Source: Psychrobacillus sp. FSL K6-2836 (lineage in GTDB: Bacteria > Bacillota > Bacilli > Bacillales_A > Planococcaceae). From it: a stretch of DNA of 64,000 nucleotides. Shown one piece after another: positions 1 through 10,492 of the stretch (within the stretch, counting starts at the first letter, position 1; every line of letters starts with the position of its first letter). The stretch is from contig NZ_JBBOOM010000001.1 in NCBI RefSeq assembly GCF_038003085.1, positions 3,968,001 to 4,032,000 on the forward strand, in the 5' to 3' direction. The translations under genes were made by a program, and so were the position numbers. Below the pieces are notes generated by a model. That model was not told the DNA's origin. It saw only the letters and a list, made by a program, of their open reading frames with translations, and made no database searches.

Positions 1-2
1 TG

Positions 3-326
3 AACGATGTGAGATATTCGAATCATGGTCCGCTAAAAAAGTTTATGCAAACTGTAGATTTTGGGGACAAACCTCTCATGATGCAAAAAGAAGTAACAAA
101 AGTGGAAAAAATGGAAGAAGAAATGTTTTTAGGGTTAAGGAAGAACAAGGGAGTATCTCTTGTTAAGTTTGAGGAAAGATACGGACTGACCCTTAGAGAA
201 GTATACGGAAAAGAACTTGACGAATTACTTCAAAAGGAATTAATAGACATACAAGATAATTATGTAAAACTAACTACACGTGGAAGATTTATTGGAAATG
301 AAGTGTTTCAATATTTCCTTAAATAA
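3..326 (+). CDS. hemW: HemW C-terminus (radical SAM heme chaperone), cut by window start
   Basis: The frame is open from base 3 and encodes roughly the last 108 residues of a HemW/HemN-like protein. The PLKKFM stretch and the closing winged-helix-like segment (VSLVKFEERYG ... LTTRGRFIGNEVF) are typical of the HemW C-terminal domain. HemW proteins bind heme and carry a radical-SAM cluster, but that part lies outside the window. hemW directly upstream of hrcA is the standard Bacillus order, which supports the call. The GTG near base 9 is an internal codon, not a start. Confidence 0.9.
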   Translation, partial: NDVRYSNHGPLKKFMQTVDFGDKPLMMQKEVTKVEKMEEEMFLGLRKNKGVSLVKFEERYGLTLREVYGKELDELLQKELIDIQDNYVKLTTRGRFIGNEVFQYFLK

Positions 327-340
327 TTAAAGCTAAATCG

Positions 341-369
341 TTGACAGTTTTCTGTAGATTTGATAAGTT
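341..369 (+). promoter_or_regulatory. Sigma-A promoter of the hrcA-grpE-dnaK operon
   Basis: A perfect -35 TTGACA (341-346) is followed by a 17-bp spacer and TAAGTT (364-369), preceded by an extended -10 TG (361-362). Transcription should start near 376, just upstream of the CIRCE element, the usual arrangement for this operon. Confidence 0.8.
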
Positions 370-380
370 TTATATGAGTA

Positions 381-407
381 TTAGCACTCTCTTTGAACGA
401 GTGCTAA
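381..407 (+). promoter_or_regulatory. CIRCE operator (HrcA binding site)
   Basis: TTAGCACTC (381-389), nine bases, then GAGTGCTAA (399-407): a perfect match to the CIRCE inverted repeat bound by HrcA. It lies between the promoter and the hrcA start, so HrcA should repress its own operon. A second CIRCE was not seen before dnaJ. Confidence 0.97.
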
Positions 408-421
408 CAGAGGTGATAATC

Positions 422-1459
422 ATGCTAACAAACAGGCAATTATTAATATTGCAAGTAACGGTAGATGATTTTATCGAAACCGCTCAACCAGTTGGATCTC
501 GTCAGCTTTCGAAAAAGGAGGAAGTACCATTTAGTCCTGCTACTATTCGAAACGAAATGGCAGATTTAGAAGAAATGGGCTTTTTAGAAAAAACGCATAC
601 TTCGTCTGGTCGCGTGCCTTCGCAAAAGGGCTACCGTTATTATGTCGATAATATGTTAACTCCACAAAGAATTTCGCAAAATGAGATAAAACAAATTCGT
701 TCTATTTTTGAAGAACGAAAGGTGGAGACGGAGCAAATAATTCGTAAATCCGCTGAAATAATATCGGAGCTAACGAATTATACCTCTATTATGTTAGGCT
801 TAGATGTAAGGAAACATCGTGTTAAACGATTTTCAATTGTTCCACTTTCAAGTGATTCTGCTGTAGCGATTATTGTTACGGACAGTGGTCATGTAGAAAA
901 TCGACTATTTTCTATTCCTGAAAATTTTCAGGCATCAGACATCGAACGTATGGTCAATTTGATCAACGAACGTTTGGTAGGAGTATATTTGCATGAGCTA
1001 CCTGCAATGCTTGAAGCAGTTACTATGACAGTGTTGCAACAAAATAACGGCCGTCTGAATCATCTTTTTGGATCGCTCAACCAAGCGATGACTATTGAGC
1101 ATGAAGACAAAGTATATTACGGTGGGAAGCTGCAAATTTTAAACCAGCCAGAGTTTAATGATGTAGAAAAAGCACGAAGTATCATGAATTGGATGGATCA
1201 TGTAAATCAAATTCCAGGCATATTCCATTTGGATAAAAAAGGTATCCAAATCCGCATTGGCTCAGAAAATAATGATCTCGCCATGGAGGGATGTAGTGTT
1301 ATTACTGCATCGTACGGTATTGGTGAAGAACAGATGGGTTCTATTGCAATTATTGGTCCAACCCGAATGGACTATCGGAGAGTCGTGTCGTTACTAGATA
1401 TTATGAGTGGTGATTTGTCTAGAGAACTATCGAGAATATTACATGGACATCATGGATAA
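422..1459 (+). CDS. hrcA: Heat-inducible transcription repressor HrcA
   Basis: This 345-residue protein is the repressor of class I heat-shock genes; it binds CIRCE and is kept active by GroEL. The N-terminal winged helix (about residues 1-75, starting MLTNRQLLIL) is followed by the HrcA core. Length matches the family. An upstream in-frame start at 341 exists, but it would place the CIRCE element inside the coding region. The ATG at 422 has a good AGAGGTG ribosome site. First gene of hrcA-grpE-dnaK; grpE begins 15 bases after its stop. Confidence 0.97.
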   Translation: MLTNRQLLILQVTVDDFIETAQPVGSRQLSKKEEVPFSPATIRNEMADLEEMGFLEKTHTSSGRVPSQKGYRYYVDNMLTPQRISQNEIKQIRSIFEERKVETEQIIRKSAEIISELTNYTSIMLGLDVRKHRVKRFSIVPLSSDSAVAIIVTDSGHVENRLFSIPENFQASDIERMVNLINERLVGVYLHELPAMLEAVTMTVLQQNNGRLNHLFGSLNQAMTIEHEDKVYYGGKLQILNQPEFNDVEKARSIMNWMDHVNQIPGIFHLDKKGIQIRIGSENNDLAMEGCSVITASYGIGEEQMGSIAIIGPTRMDYRRVVSLLDIMSGDLSRELSRILHGHHG

Positions 1460-1474
1460 GGAGAGTTGTAGTCA

Positions 1475-2017
1475 ATGACAGAAATCAAAGATGAAAACTT
1501 AGAAGAGCAAGAAGTAAAAGAGGTTGCCGAAGAAGAGCCTGAACAGGTTGAAGAAGTAGTAGAAGAAGTAGATGAACTAACTCTAGCTAAACAGCAAATA
1601 GAAGAAGAACAAGATAAGCTTATTCGCTTAAGAGCAGACTTTGAAAATTATAAACGTCGTGTACAGCTCGATAAAGCCTCTGATTACAAATACCGAGCAC
1701 AATCTGTTTTAATGGATATATTACCTGTGCTTGATAACTTTGAAAGAGCACTTGCGGTTGAAACAACTACAGAGGAAGCAACTTCTTTAGTAAAAGGTGT
1801 GGATATGGTTTACCGCACTTTACTAGATGCGGTTAAAAAAGAAGGATTGGAACAAATCGAAGCAGAAGGTGTTGCATTCGATCCAAACTTTCACCAAGCA
1901 GTAATGCAGGAGCAAGATGATTCAAAAGAATCAGGAATTGTGCTTCAAGAGCTCCAAAAAGGGTACAAGTTAAAAGACCGCGTATTAAGACCTTCAATGG
2001 TCAAAGTAAATGAATAA
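1475..2017 (+). CDS. grpE: Nucleotide exchange factor GrpE
   Basis: GrpE (180 aa) releases ADP from DnaK. The first 35 or so residues are very acidic (runs of E) and probably disordered. A long helical coiled-coil region follows (LAKQQIEEEQDKLIRLRADFE), then the C-terminal beta domain with the family motif DPNFHQAV near residue 137. Preceded by AAGGAGAG. It lies between hrcA and dnaK in the CIRCE operon, 40 bases before dnaK. Confidence 0.97.
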   Translation: MTEIKDENLEEQEVKEVAEEEPEQVEEVVEEVDELTLAKQQIEEEQDKLIRLRADFENYKRRVQLDKASDYKYRAQSVLMDILPVLDNFERALAVETTTEEATSLVKGVDMVYRTLLDAVKKEGLEQIEAEGVAFDPNFHQAVMQEQDDSKESGIVLQELQKGYKLKDRVLRPSMVKVNE

Positions 2018-2057
2018 AAAAAAGAATATCCAAGTTATTTATTAGGAGGAAAACTAA

Positions 2058-3884
<1,827 letters not shown>

Positions 3885-3900
3885 GATCGTTAAAGTGTCG

Positions 3901-3945
3901 GTAAGCAAAAAGTCAAAGACCGGTTCCGGCTTTGGCTTTTCTTAC
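3901..3945 (+). other. Imperfect hairpin in the dnaK-dnaJ gap
   Basis: GTAAG (3901-3905) and CTTAC (3941-3945) close an imperfect stem containing AGTCAAAGACC opposite GGCTTTGGCTTT. No clear T-run follows, so this may be a weak terminator or an RNA processing site. The rest of the 285-bp gap holds only the dnaJ promoter; no ORF was seen. Confidence 0.4.
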
Positions 3946-4100
3946 TGTATAGGGATTAAAACTGATTAACTTAAAATAATTTCTTATAAGTTTTTTTGTT
4001 AATTGGAGCGGAAATCGTCCGCCTTGAGCTAAAGTCAACATTGGATTTCACTTTAATATACTATTATGAAATTGATTTGGATGATTAAATTTTCAAAGTT

Positions 4101-4130
4101 TTGCTATTAGGATTTTGTACATGGTACAAT
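4101..4130 (+). promoter_or_regulatory. Extended -10 promoter before dnaJ
   Basis: TTGCTA (4101-4106), an 18-bp spacer and TACAAT (4125-4130) with TG at 4122-4123. Together with the 285-bp gap this suggests that dnaJ can be transcribed separately from the CIRCE operon. Confidence 0.55.
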
Positions 4131-4169
4131 TATTCCTATGTGCAAGTTAACAGAGCAGGAGAGTGAAAG

Positions 4170-5294
4170 ATGAATAAACGTGATTATTATGAGGTTCTTG
4201 GGGTTTCTAAGAGCGCAACTCAAGACGAAATAAAAAAAGCTTATCGTAAGCTTTCGAAACAATTTCACCCGGACATTAATAAGGAAGCTGGAGCAGAGGA
4301 TAAATTTAAAGAAATTTCCGAGGCATATGAAGTATTAAGTGACGAACAAAAACGTTCATCATATGACCAATTTGGTCATGCGGGTCCTAACCAAGGATTT
4401 GGTGGGTTCGGCGGTAGTGCAGATGGATTTGGATTTGAAGATATCTTTAGTTCATTCTTCGGTGGAGGGGGCGGATCTAGAAGACGTGATCCGAATGCTC
4501 CAAGAAAAGGGAGCGATCTTCAATATTCAATGACTATTGAGTTCGAGGAAGCTGTGTTTGGTAAAGAAAGAGAAATAGAAGTTTCAAAAGAAGAAAATTG
4601 TGAAACATGTTCTGGATCAGGTGCAAAACCTGGTACACATCCGGAAAAATGCTCACATTGTAATGGACATGGTCAAGTAAATGTTACGCAGGATACCCCA
4701 TTTGGCCGCGTACAAACAAAACGAGCATGTAATCACTGTCAAGGAACAGGTAAAATTATTAAAGATAAATGTGCTACCTGTCATGGTAAAGGAACAGTTA
4801 ATAAACGCAAAAAAATTAAAGTGACGATTCCAGCTGGTGTTGATGATGGTCAACAGTTACGTGTTAGTGGTCAAGGCGAACCTGGCGTAAATGGTGGACC
4901 AGCAGGAGATTTATATATCGTCTTCCGTGTGAAAGCAGATCCGCGTTTTGAACGCGAGGGCGACGATATTTATTACGAGTTACCTTTAACATATGCCCAA
5001 GCAGCGTTAGGTGATGAAATTGAAGTTCCAACAGTGCAAGGTAAAGTAAAACTTAAAATTCCGGCTGGAACTCAATCGCAAGCGAATTTCCGTTTAAAAG
5101 GTAAGGGCGTAAAAAATGTACATGGCTACGGTGTTGGAGATCAGCATGTAATTGTTAAAATAATTACTCCAAAAAAATTAACTGAAAAACAAAAACAATT
5201 ATTACGTGAATTTGCGGAAATCAGTGGAGATATTCCAGAAGAGCAAGGCAGTTCACTATTTGATAAGATCAAAAAGACATTAAAAGGCGAATAA
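4170..5294 (+). CDS. dnaJ: Chaperone DnaJ (Hsp40)
   Basis: DnaJ (374 aa) delivers substrates to DnaK and stimulates its ATPase. The J domain (residues 1-70) carries the HPD tripeptide in FHPDIN. A Gly/Phe-rich linker follows (about 75-115), then four CxxCxGxG zinc-binding repeats ([32 protein letters not shown]; about 146-210), then the C-terminal substrate-binding domains. Ribosome site AGGAGAG. prmA follows with a GTG start 15 bases after the stop. Confidence 0.98.
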   Translation: MNKRDYYEVLGVSKSATQDEIKKAYRKLSKQFHPDINKEAGAEDKFKEISEAYEVLSDEQKRSSYDQFGHAGPNQGFGGFGGSADGFGFEDIFSSFFGGGGGSRRRDPNAPRKGSDLQYSMTIEFEEAVFGKEREIEVSKEENCETCSGSGAKPGTHPEKCSHCNGHGQVNVTQDTPFGRVQTKRACNHCQGTGKIIKDKCATCHGKGTVNKRKKIKVTIPAGVDDGQQLRVSGQGEPGVNGGPAGDLYIVFRVKADPRFEREGDDIYYELPLTYAQAALGDEIEVPTVQGKVKLKIPAGTQSQANFRLKGKGVKNVHGYGVGDQHVIVKIITPKKLTEKQKQLLREFAEISGDIPEEQGSSLFDKIKKTLKGE

Positions 5295-5308
5295 AGGAGT
5301 TGGCGCAA

Positions 5309-6253
5309 GTGAAATGGTCTGAACTATCCATCCATACTACAAATGAAGCGGTTGAAGCGGTAAGCAATATTTTGCATGAAGCTGGTGCAAGTGGCGTAGT
5401 TATCGAAGACTCGGATGAACTAGGAAGAGAACGTGAAGATGTATTTGGTGAAATTTATAGCTTAAACCCAGATGATTTTCCTGTAGATGGCGTACGCGTG
5501 AAAGCTTATTTATCAGAAACCAGTTTTTTATTGGAAACAGTGGAAGAGATCAAACTTGCTATCAACAATTTAACAAAGTTCAATATAGACCTAGGACATA
5601 ATGTTGTAACAGTTCAAGAAGTCGATGAAGAGGATTGGGCTACAGCTTGGAAAAAGTATTATCATCCTGTGAAAATTTCTAATCGTTTTACCATTGTGCC
5701 AACTTGGGAAGACTATGAACGGGTGAACACAGACGAATTGATCATCGAGCTGGATCCTGGAATGGCGTTTGGAACAGGTACACATCCAACTACAGTAATG
5801 TGTCTTCAAGCATTAGAGAAAACGGTTCAGTCAGCTTCAAGCATTATCGATGTAGGAACTGGTTCTGGAGTACTTTCTATCGGTGCTGCGAAACTAGGGG
5901 CTTCTAAAATCCATGCACTAGATTTAGATGAAGTAGCTGTAAGATCTGCAATAGAAAATATTGCTTTAAACAAAGTAGACGATATTGTTCAAGTAACGCA
6001 TGGCAATCTTTTAGATAATGTGGATGAACAAGCGGATATTGTTGTAGCGAATATATTAGCGGAAATCATTATGACATTTACTAATGATGCATTTTCTATT
6101 GTAAAAGATGGTGGTTTGTTCATTACTTCAGGAATTATTGCCAACAAAAAAGAGGATGTTCGCAATTCTCTCGGGCAGGCTGGATTTGAGATTGAAGAAG
6201 TTATGATGATGGAAGATTGGGTAACAATCATTTCTAGAAAGCCTGCTAAATAA
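5309..6253 (+). CDS. prmA: Ribosomal protein L11 methyltransferase PrmA
   Basis: PrmA trimethylates lysines and the N-terminus of ribosomal protein L11 using S-adenosylmethionine. The N-terminal L11-recognition domain is followed by the SAM motif [14 protein letters not shown] (about residue 175) and a catalytic-region motif [13 protein letters not shown]. The GTG at 5309 ([10 protein letters not shown], as in Bacillus orthologues) was preferred over the TTG at 5300, because AAAGGAG at 5293-5299 sits nine bases from the GTG but abuts the TTG. 314 aa, usual size. rsmE follows after 11 bases. Confidence 0.95.
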   Translation: MKWSELSIHTTNEAVEAVSNILHEAGASGVVIEDSDELGREREDVFGEIYSLNPDDFPVDGVRVKAYLSETSFLLETVEEIKLAINNLTKFNIDLGHNVVTVQEVDEEDWATAWKKYYHPVKISNRFTIVPTWEDYERVNTDELIIELDPGMAFGTGTHPTTVMCLQALEKTVQSASSIIDVGTGSGVLSIGAAKLGASKIHALDLDEVAVRSAIENIALNKVDDIVQVTHGNLLDNVDEQADIVVANILAEIIMTFTNDAFSIVKDGGLFITSGIIANKKEDVRNSLGQAGFEIEEVMMMEDWVTIISRKPAK

Positions 6254-6264
6254 AGGAGATTGTC

Positions 6265-7005
6265 ATGCAACGTTATTTTACAAATGAACCTATCAGTGAT
6301 AATAATACGGTGACAATTACCGGGGATGATGCGCATCATATGATTCAAGTGATGCGCATGTCACCAGGTGATCAAGTTTTTGTAGTTGCACATAACCAAA
6401 CGTATACGATGGAAATTTTAGAAGGTACTTCAAAAGCTGTACATTTAGCTGTACAAGAAATTCATGCTAAAACCAATGAAATGCCGATGAAAGTATCGCT
6501 AGTTTGCGGACTTCCGAAAGGTGATAAACTAGAGTTAATTACTCAAAAGGCTACAGAACTCGGAATGTATGAATTATTTCCGTTTGAGGCAAAAAGATCT
6601 ATCGTAAAATGGGATAAGTCCAAAAATGAGAAGAAGGTAGCGAGATTACAAAAGATTTCTAAAGAAGCTGCAGAGCAATCTCATCGTTCCAATATCCCAA
6701 AAATACATAATCCAATCTCTTTAAAAGAGTTGGTAGAAATATCCAAAACATTCGATGTGAAATATGTAGCGGATGAAGAAGACGCTAAGATTCAGGAACG
6801 ACAAAAGTTTGCTGAACAATTAAAAAAAGTGTATGATAAACAATCGATACTCATCGTATTTGGTCCAGAAGGTGGACTAGATCGAGCCGAGATAAAACAA
6901 TTATTAGAAAATGATTTTCAGACAATTGCGCTAGGACCTAGGATTCTTCGAACTGAAACTGCACCGTTATATGCGCTGTCAGCAATTTCTTATGAATTTG
7001 AATGA
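6265..7005 (+). CDS. rsmE: 16S rRNA m3U1498 methyltransferase RsmE
   Basis: This SPOUT-class methyltransferase (246 aa) methylates U1498 of 16S rRNA. The N-terminal PUA-like part contains DDAHHMIQVMRM. The C-terminal trefoil knot shows VFGPEGGL and LGPRILRTETAPLYAL, the SAM-binding signatures of the family. The start has an AAAGGAG ribosome site. It is co-directional with prmA and mtaB, as in B. subtilis (yqeT-yqeU-yqeV). Confidence 0.96.
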   Translation: MQRYFTNEPISDNNTVTITGDDAHHMIQVMRMSPGDQVFVVAHNQTYTMEILEGTSKAVHLAVQEIHAKTNEMPMKVSLVCGLPKGDKLELITQKATELGMYELFPFEAKRSIVKWDKSKNEKKVARLQKISKEAAEQSHRSNIPKIHNPISLKELVEISKTFDVKYVADEEDAKIQERQKFAEQLKKVYDKQSILIVFGPEGGLDRAEIKQLLENDFQTIALGPRILRTETAPLYALSAISYEFE

Positions 7006-7020
7006 AAGAGGTGTGAGAAC

Positions 7021-8361
7021 TTGTCATCCGTTGCATTCCATACGTTAGGTTGTAAAGTAAATCACTATGAAACTGAAGCTATATGGCAATTATTTAAAGA
7101 AAAAGGGTATAACCGTACAGAATTTGAAAAACAGTCAGATGTGTATGTTATCAATACATGTACTGTAACGAATACTGGCGACAAAAAAAGTCGTCAAGTT
7201 ATTCGCCGTGCTATTCGTCAAAATCCAGACGCGGTTATTTGTGTAACCGGTTGCTACGCACAAACCTCTCCAGCTGAAATTATGGCGATACCAGGAGTAG
7301 ACATTGTTGTCGGAACCCAGGAACGTACCAAAATGTTAGATTATATTGAAGAGTATAAAACAGAACGAAAACCGATCAATGCTGTAGGAAACATTATGAA
7401 AAATCGTGTATATGAAGAATTAGATGTACCTTCTTTCACAGACAGAACACGAGCGTCCTTGAAAATTCAAGAAGGCTGTAATAATTTCTGTACTTTTTGT
7501 ATTATTCCTTGGGCTCGTGGTCTTATGCGTTCAAGAGATCCCGAAGAAGTTGTTAGACAGGCTCAGCAATTAGTAGATGCTGGTTATATGGAAATAGTTC
7601 TTACAGGAATCCATACAGGTGGATACGGTGAAGATCTAAAGGATTATAATCTAGCGCAACTATTAAGAGATATTGAAAACAACGTCAAAGGCTTAAAACG
7701 ACTTCGTATAAGTTCTATAGAAGCGAGTCAATTATCGGACGAAGTAATCGATGTGTTAAGAGACTCTAAAATTGTTGTAAGACATTTGCATATTCCTATT
7801 CAATCTGGGTCAGATACTGTATTAAAAAGAATGCGAAGAAAATATACAATGGAATTTTTTGCGAATCGATTAGATCGTTTAAGAGAAGCGTTACCTGATT
7901 TAGCAATTACTTCGGATGTTATTGTTGGCTTCCCAGGTGAAACAGAGGAAGAGTATATGGAGACATTTAACTTTATCCGTGACCAAAAATTCTCGGAGCT
8001 CCATGTTTTCCCATACTCAAAACGTACTGGAACACCTGCTGCTAGAATGGATAACCAAGTAGACGAAGAAGTGAAAAATGAACGAGTTCACCGATTGATC
8101 ACATTAAATGATCAGTTAGCTGTAGAGTATGCTTCTAGATTTGAAGGGGAAGTTCTTGAAATTATCCCTGAAGAAGCTTATAAACTAGATTCAGTTTCTA
8201 ATATGGTTGAAGGGTATACTGATAATTACTTAAAGGTTGTCATCCCCGGAACCGAGGATTTAATCGGAAAATTAGTTCGCGTTAAAATTACGAAAGCTGG
8301 ATATCCATACAATGAAGGACAATTCGTAAGGATTCTAGATGAAGTAGCAGAATTAGTATAA
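7021..8361 (+). CDS. mtaB: tRNA t6A37 methylthiotransferase MtaB
   Basis: MtaB converts t6A37 of tRNA to ms2t6A. The N-terminal MTTase domain supplies three cluster cysteines (LGCKVNHYE, NTCTVTNTGDK, VTGCYAQTSP). The radical-SAM CxxxCxxC is in EGCNNFCTFCIIPWARG near residue 155, and a C-terminal TRAM RNA-binding domain covers about the last 65 residues. The TTG start at 7021 follows AGAGGTGTGAG. 446 aa, close to the B. subtilis protein. A strong terminator lies just after the stop. Confidence 0.97.
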   Translation: MSSVAFHTLGCKVNHYETEAIWQLFKEKGYNRTEFEKQSDVYVINTCTVTNTGDKKSRQVIRRAIRQNPDAVICVTGCYAQTSPAEIMAIPGVDIVVGTQERTKMLDYIEEYKTERKPINAVGNIMKNRVYEELDVPSFTDRTRASLKIQEGCNNFCTFCIIPWARGLMRSRDPEEVVRQAQQLVDAGYMEIVLTGIHTGGYGEDLKDYNLAQLLRDIENNVKGLKRLRISSIEASQLSDEVIDVLRDSKIVVRHLHIPIQSGSDTVLKRMRRKYTMEFFANRLDRLREALPDLAITSDVIVGFPGETEEEYMETFNFIRDQKFSELHVFPYSKRTGTPAARMDNQVDEEVKNERVHRLITLNDQLAVEYASRFEGEVLEIIPEEAYKLDSVSNMVEGYTDNYLKVVIPGTEDLIGKLVRVKITKAGYPYNEGQFVRILDEVAELV

Positions 8362-8364
8362 TGC

Positions 8365-8397
8365 AAAACCGGTGATAATATTTCACCGGTTTTTTTT
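8365..8397 (+). terminator. Rho-independent terminator after mtaB
   Basis: Stem AAAACCGGTGA (8365-8375) with TCACCGGTTTT (8383-8393), followed by T residues to 8397. It ends the dnaJ-prmA-rsmE-mtaB unit. Confidence 0.93.
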
Positions 8398-8477
8398 GAA
8401 AAAAAAGAAGAAAAAGTATTAAAAATTGTCACTTGATTACTGGTTTCTTGATAATTAAACAAATCATACCGCTGTAA

Positions 8478-8662
8478 TTTCCGCTTCAGGCGGACGCTTT
8501 CCGCGAGCTTGGCTTCAGCCTCCTCGTCGCTTCGAAAACATATGCTCCTACGATTACTCGTCGCAAAGACATTGGTCAAACAAAGTTCGACCAATGCCTT
8601 TCCTACGGGGTCTTCAGCTTAAGCTATTCCCACTGGAGTCGACGCCTTGCGCTCCAATCAAT
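8478..8662 (+). repeat. Dispersed repeat family A, copy 1
   Basis: The GC-rich segment begins TTTCCGCTTCAGGCGGACGC and ends GGAGTCGACGCCTTGCGCTCCAATCAAT. It matches copies near 21599, 21814, 51662 and, inverted, 53520. The middle is longer than in the other copies. No coding potential was seen. Similar elements are known to be common between genes in Bacillales. Confidence 0.75.
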
Positions 8663-8860
8663 TAAGTGTGTAGTTATTAACTATAAGATTGGGCATAATT
8701 AGTATTCTAAACACGATGAAATAAAATAGGTAAATAATGCGAGATGTCATTATCATAATCATTTACCTGCAGAAAGGAAATTTATTACAAATATGCATCT
8801 CGGCCAAAATGCAAATGATCCGTGATTTTAGAAAGTTATTTTTTCGAATCAGCAGTCACT

Positions 8861-8983
8861 AGGATGTGCGCCTTCAAAGCCACAAGAGCGCGAAGAATGA
8901 GACTTCAAAAAGGATGAAGAGCGATAGCGACACATCCTAGAAGGCTCATGCGTAGCGTGCGGCAAGCGCACATCCGTCTAGAG
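8861..8983 (+). repeat. Dispersed repeat family B, copy 1
   Basis: About 120 bp, almost identical in its central part (AAGAGCGCGAAGAATGAGAC, then TTCAAAAAGGATGAAG) to 22315-22437. The ends form short inverted repeats, GGATGTGCGC against GCGCACATCC. The rest of 8398-9109 holds the family A copy and AT-rich sequence with no gene. Confidence 0.75.
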
Positions 8984-9109
8984 AATACCATTATTGATAA
9001 ATACTTTATCTTGAATCATTTTTTGCTTAAAAAATGTAATCTACTTGCGCTTTTCATCTTATTATGGGTATTATTAAGAGGTACGTACATCTTGAAAGGA
9101 GAATAATAA

Positions 9110-9781
9110 ATGACTGAAAATATTGCAGCATTAATTGATCATACATTACTAAAACAAGACGCAACTAAAAACCAAATTGAAAAACTATGTGAGGAAGCGA
9201 AAACGTATACCTTTGCATCCGTATGTGTCAACCCTACTTGGGTAAATTTAAGTGCATCCCTACTTAAAGAAAGTCCTGTGAAGGTTTGTACTGTTATTGG
9301 ATTCCCTTTAGGTGCAAGTACATCAGCAGTTAAAGCATTTGAAACTACAGATGCTATTGAAAATGGTGCAGATGAAATTGATATGGTATTAAATGTTGGT
9401 GCATTAAAAGACCAAGATTATAACTTAGTACAAAAAGATATCGAAGCAGTAGTTACTGCTGCAAAAGATAAAGCAATTGTTAAAGTTATTTTAGAAACTT
9501 GTTTATTAACAAATGAAGAAATTATTAAAGCAAGTGAATTATCTAAAGCAGCAGGAGCAGACTTTGTAAAAACTTCTACCGGTTTTTCTACTGGAGGAGC
9601 AACAATTGAAGCAGTAAAACTAATGCGCGAAACTGTAGGGCCGAACTTAGGAGTGAAAGCTTCTGGTGGAGTAAGAAGCTTAGCAGATGTTGAAGCGATG
9701 GTTGAAGTTGGCGCAACAAGAATTGGTGCAAGCTCTGGAGTAGAAATTGTAAAAGGTTTAGAAAGTAAATCTGATTATTAA
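9110..9781 (+). CDS. deoC: Deoxyribose-phosphate aldolase
   Basis: DeoC splits 2-deoxyribose-5-phosphate into glyceraldehyde-3-phosphate and acetaldehyde in deoxynucleoside salvage. The 223-residue TIM barrel shows [22 protein letters not shown] and [14 protein letters not shown], which carries the Schiff-base lysine (near residue 152). Ribosome site AAAGGAG. It stands alone between repeats, without the usual deo operon partners. Its cytidine deaminase pathway neighbour cdd lies about 10 kb downstream. Confidence 0.97.
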   Translation: MTENIAALIDHTLLKQDATKNQIEKLCEEAKTYTFASVCVNPTWVNLSASLLKESPVKVCTVIGFPLGASTSAVKAFETTDAIENGADEIDMVLNVGALKDQDYNLVQKDIEAVVTAAKDKAIVKVILETCLLTNEEIIKASELSKAAGADFVKTSTGFSTGGATIEAVKLMRETVGPNLGVKASGGVRSLADVEAMVEVGATRIGASSGVEIVKGLESKSDY

Positions 9782-9972
9782 ATGATGACTTGGCGTAGTT
9801 ACTTCCAGATTTTGAATTGAGCATAGACTAACTATTGACGACATGTATGCGAGGTACTTAGCAAAGAAGCCTTTGTTTCCTTTTAAAACCTGAGAAATCC
9901 GCCGGAGTCTTAACCTGATTTTGCCGGAAGTTTAAGCTTCAAGTTAAATTAAGTTAAATTTATCTCAAAGTA
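9782..9972. other. deoC-rpsU gap, no gene seen
   Basis: No convincing ORF. It contains a short direct repeat AAGTTAAATT (around 9943-9960). No T-tract terminator of good quality follows deoC. Confidence 0.5.
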
Positions 9973-10001
9973 TTGACCAAGTCTCTACTATACGGTATAA
10001 T
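9973..10001 (+). promoter_or_regulatory. Sigma-A promoter of rpsU
   Basis: TTGACC (9973-9978), a 17-bp spacer and a perfect TATAAT (9996-10001). It lies 60 bp before the rpsU start codon, fitting a strong ribosomal-protein promoter. Confidence 0.8.
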
Positions 10002-10061
10002 TTTTTAGTACATAACACTTGGTTATGTACTTGACGTGTGTTCGGAGGGAGGGAAAAAGAG

Positions 10062-10235
10062 ATGTCAAAAACTGTCGTTCGTAAAAACGAATCGCTTGAA
10101 GATGCTCTTCGCCGCTTCAAACGTACTGTATCTAAAAGTGGTACAATTCAAGAGGTAAGAAAGCGCGAGTTTTATGAAAAGCCAAGCGTAAAGCGTAAAA
10201 AGAAATCTGAAGCTGCCCGTAAACGTAAATTCTAA
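10062..10235 (+). CDS. rpsU: 30S ribosomal protein S21
   Basis: A 57-residue, very basic protein of the small ribosomal subunit ([20 protein letters not shown]). The ATG at 10062 was chosen over an upstream GTG because GGAGGGAGGG lies just before it and it gives the family's normal length. The C-terminus is Lys/Arg-rich. In B. subtilis yqeY (GatB/YqeY domain) follows, but here it is absent and a duplicated piece of the rpsU 3' end is found instead. Confidence 0.97.
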   Translation: MSKTVVRKNESLEDALRRFKRTVSKSGTIQEVRKREFYEKPSVKRKKKSEAARKRKF

Positions 10236-10283
10236 TTAATTTAAATTTACAATGCTTCGATGCTATGGTTTCTAAAACCTGAG

Positions 10284-10325
10284 CGGAAACGTAAAAAGAA
10301 ATCAGAAGCTGCACGTTAACGTAAG
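10284..10325 (+). pseudogene. Duplicated 3' fragment of rpsU
   Basis: Bases 10284-10319 encode [11 protein letters not shown] and then a stop, matching the end of S21. The DNA matches the rpsU 3' end over about 33 nt with three differences. The following ATTTACAAT also resembles the sequence after rpsU. It is a remnant of a short tandem duplication or of recombination, not a gene. Confidence 0.75.
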
Positions 10326-10392
10326 TGGTATTTTATCCCGACCATCCCTACGTTCAAAACACGTACTTTATGATTAAAATTTACAATTATGT

Positions 10393-10427
10393 AAACCGAG
10401 AAAATTTATTTTCTCGGTTTATTTTTA
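10393..10427 (+). terminator. Terminator after rpsU
   Basis: Perfect 12-bp stem AAACCGAGAAAA (10393-10404) with TTTTCTCGGTTT (10409-10420), followed by a T-rich tail. It separates rpsU from the nfeD-floA operon. Confidence 0.9.
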
Positions 10428-10432
10428 TTTTT

Positions 10433-10458
10433 TGAAACTTTTTGATAGCTCCTCCGTA
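10433..10458 (+). promoter_or_regulatory. Sigma-W type ECF promoter of nfeD-floA
   Basis: TGAAAC (10433-10438) with a TTTTT extension, exactly 16 bp, then CGTA (10455-10458). This matches the sigma-W consensus. In B. subtilis the equivalent yqeZ-yqfA-yqfB operon is known to be sigma-W dependent and induced by cell-envelope stress, so the same control is inferred here. Confidence 0.85.
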
Positions 10459-10492
10459 AATAAGAGTATACATATGGAAGAAAGGAGGTTAA

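Noticed and set aside
8226-8594. Minus-strand ORF across the mtaB end and repeat A1
   Set aside because: It crosses a terminator and a non-coding repeat.
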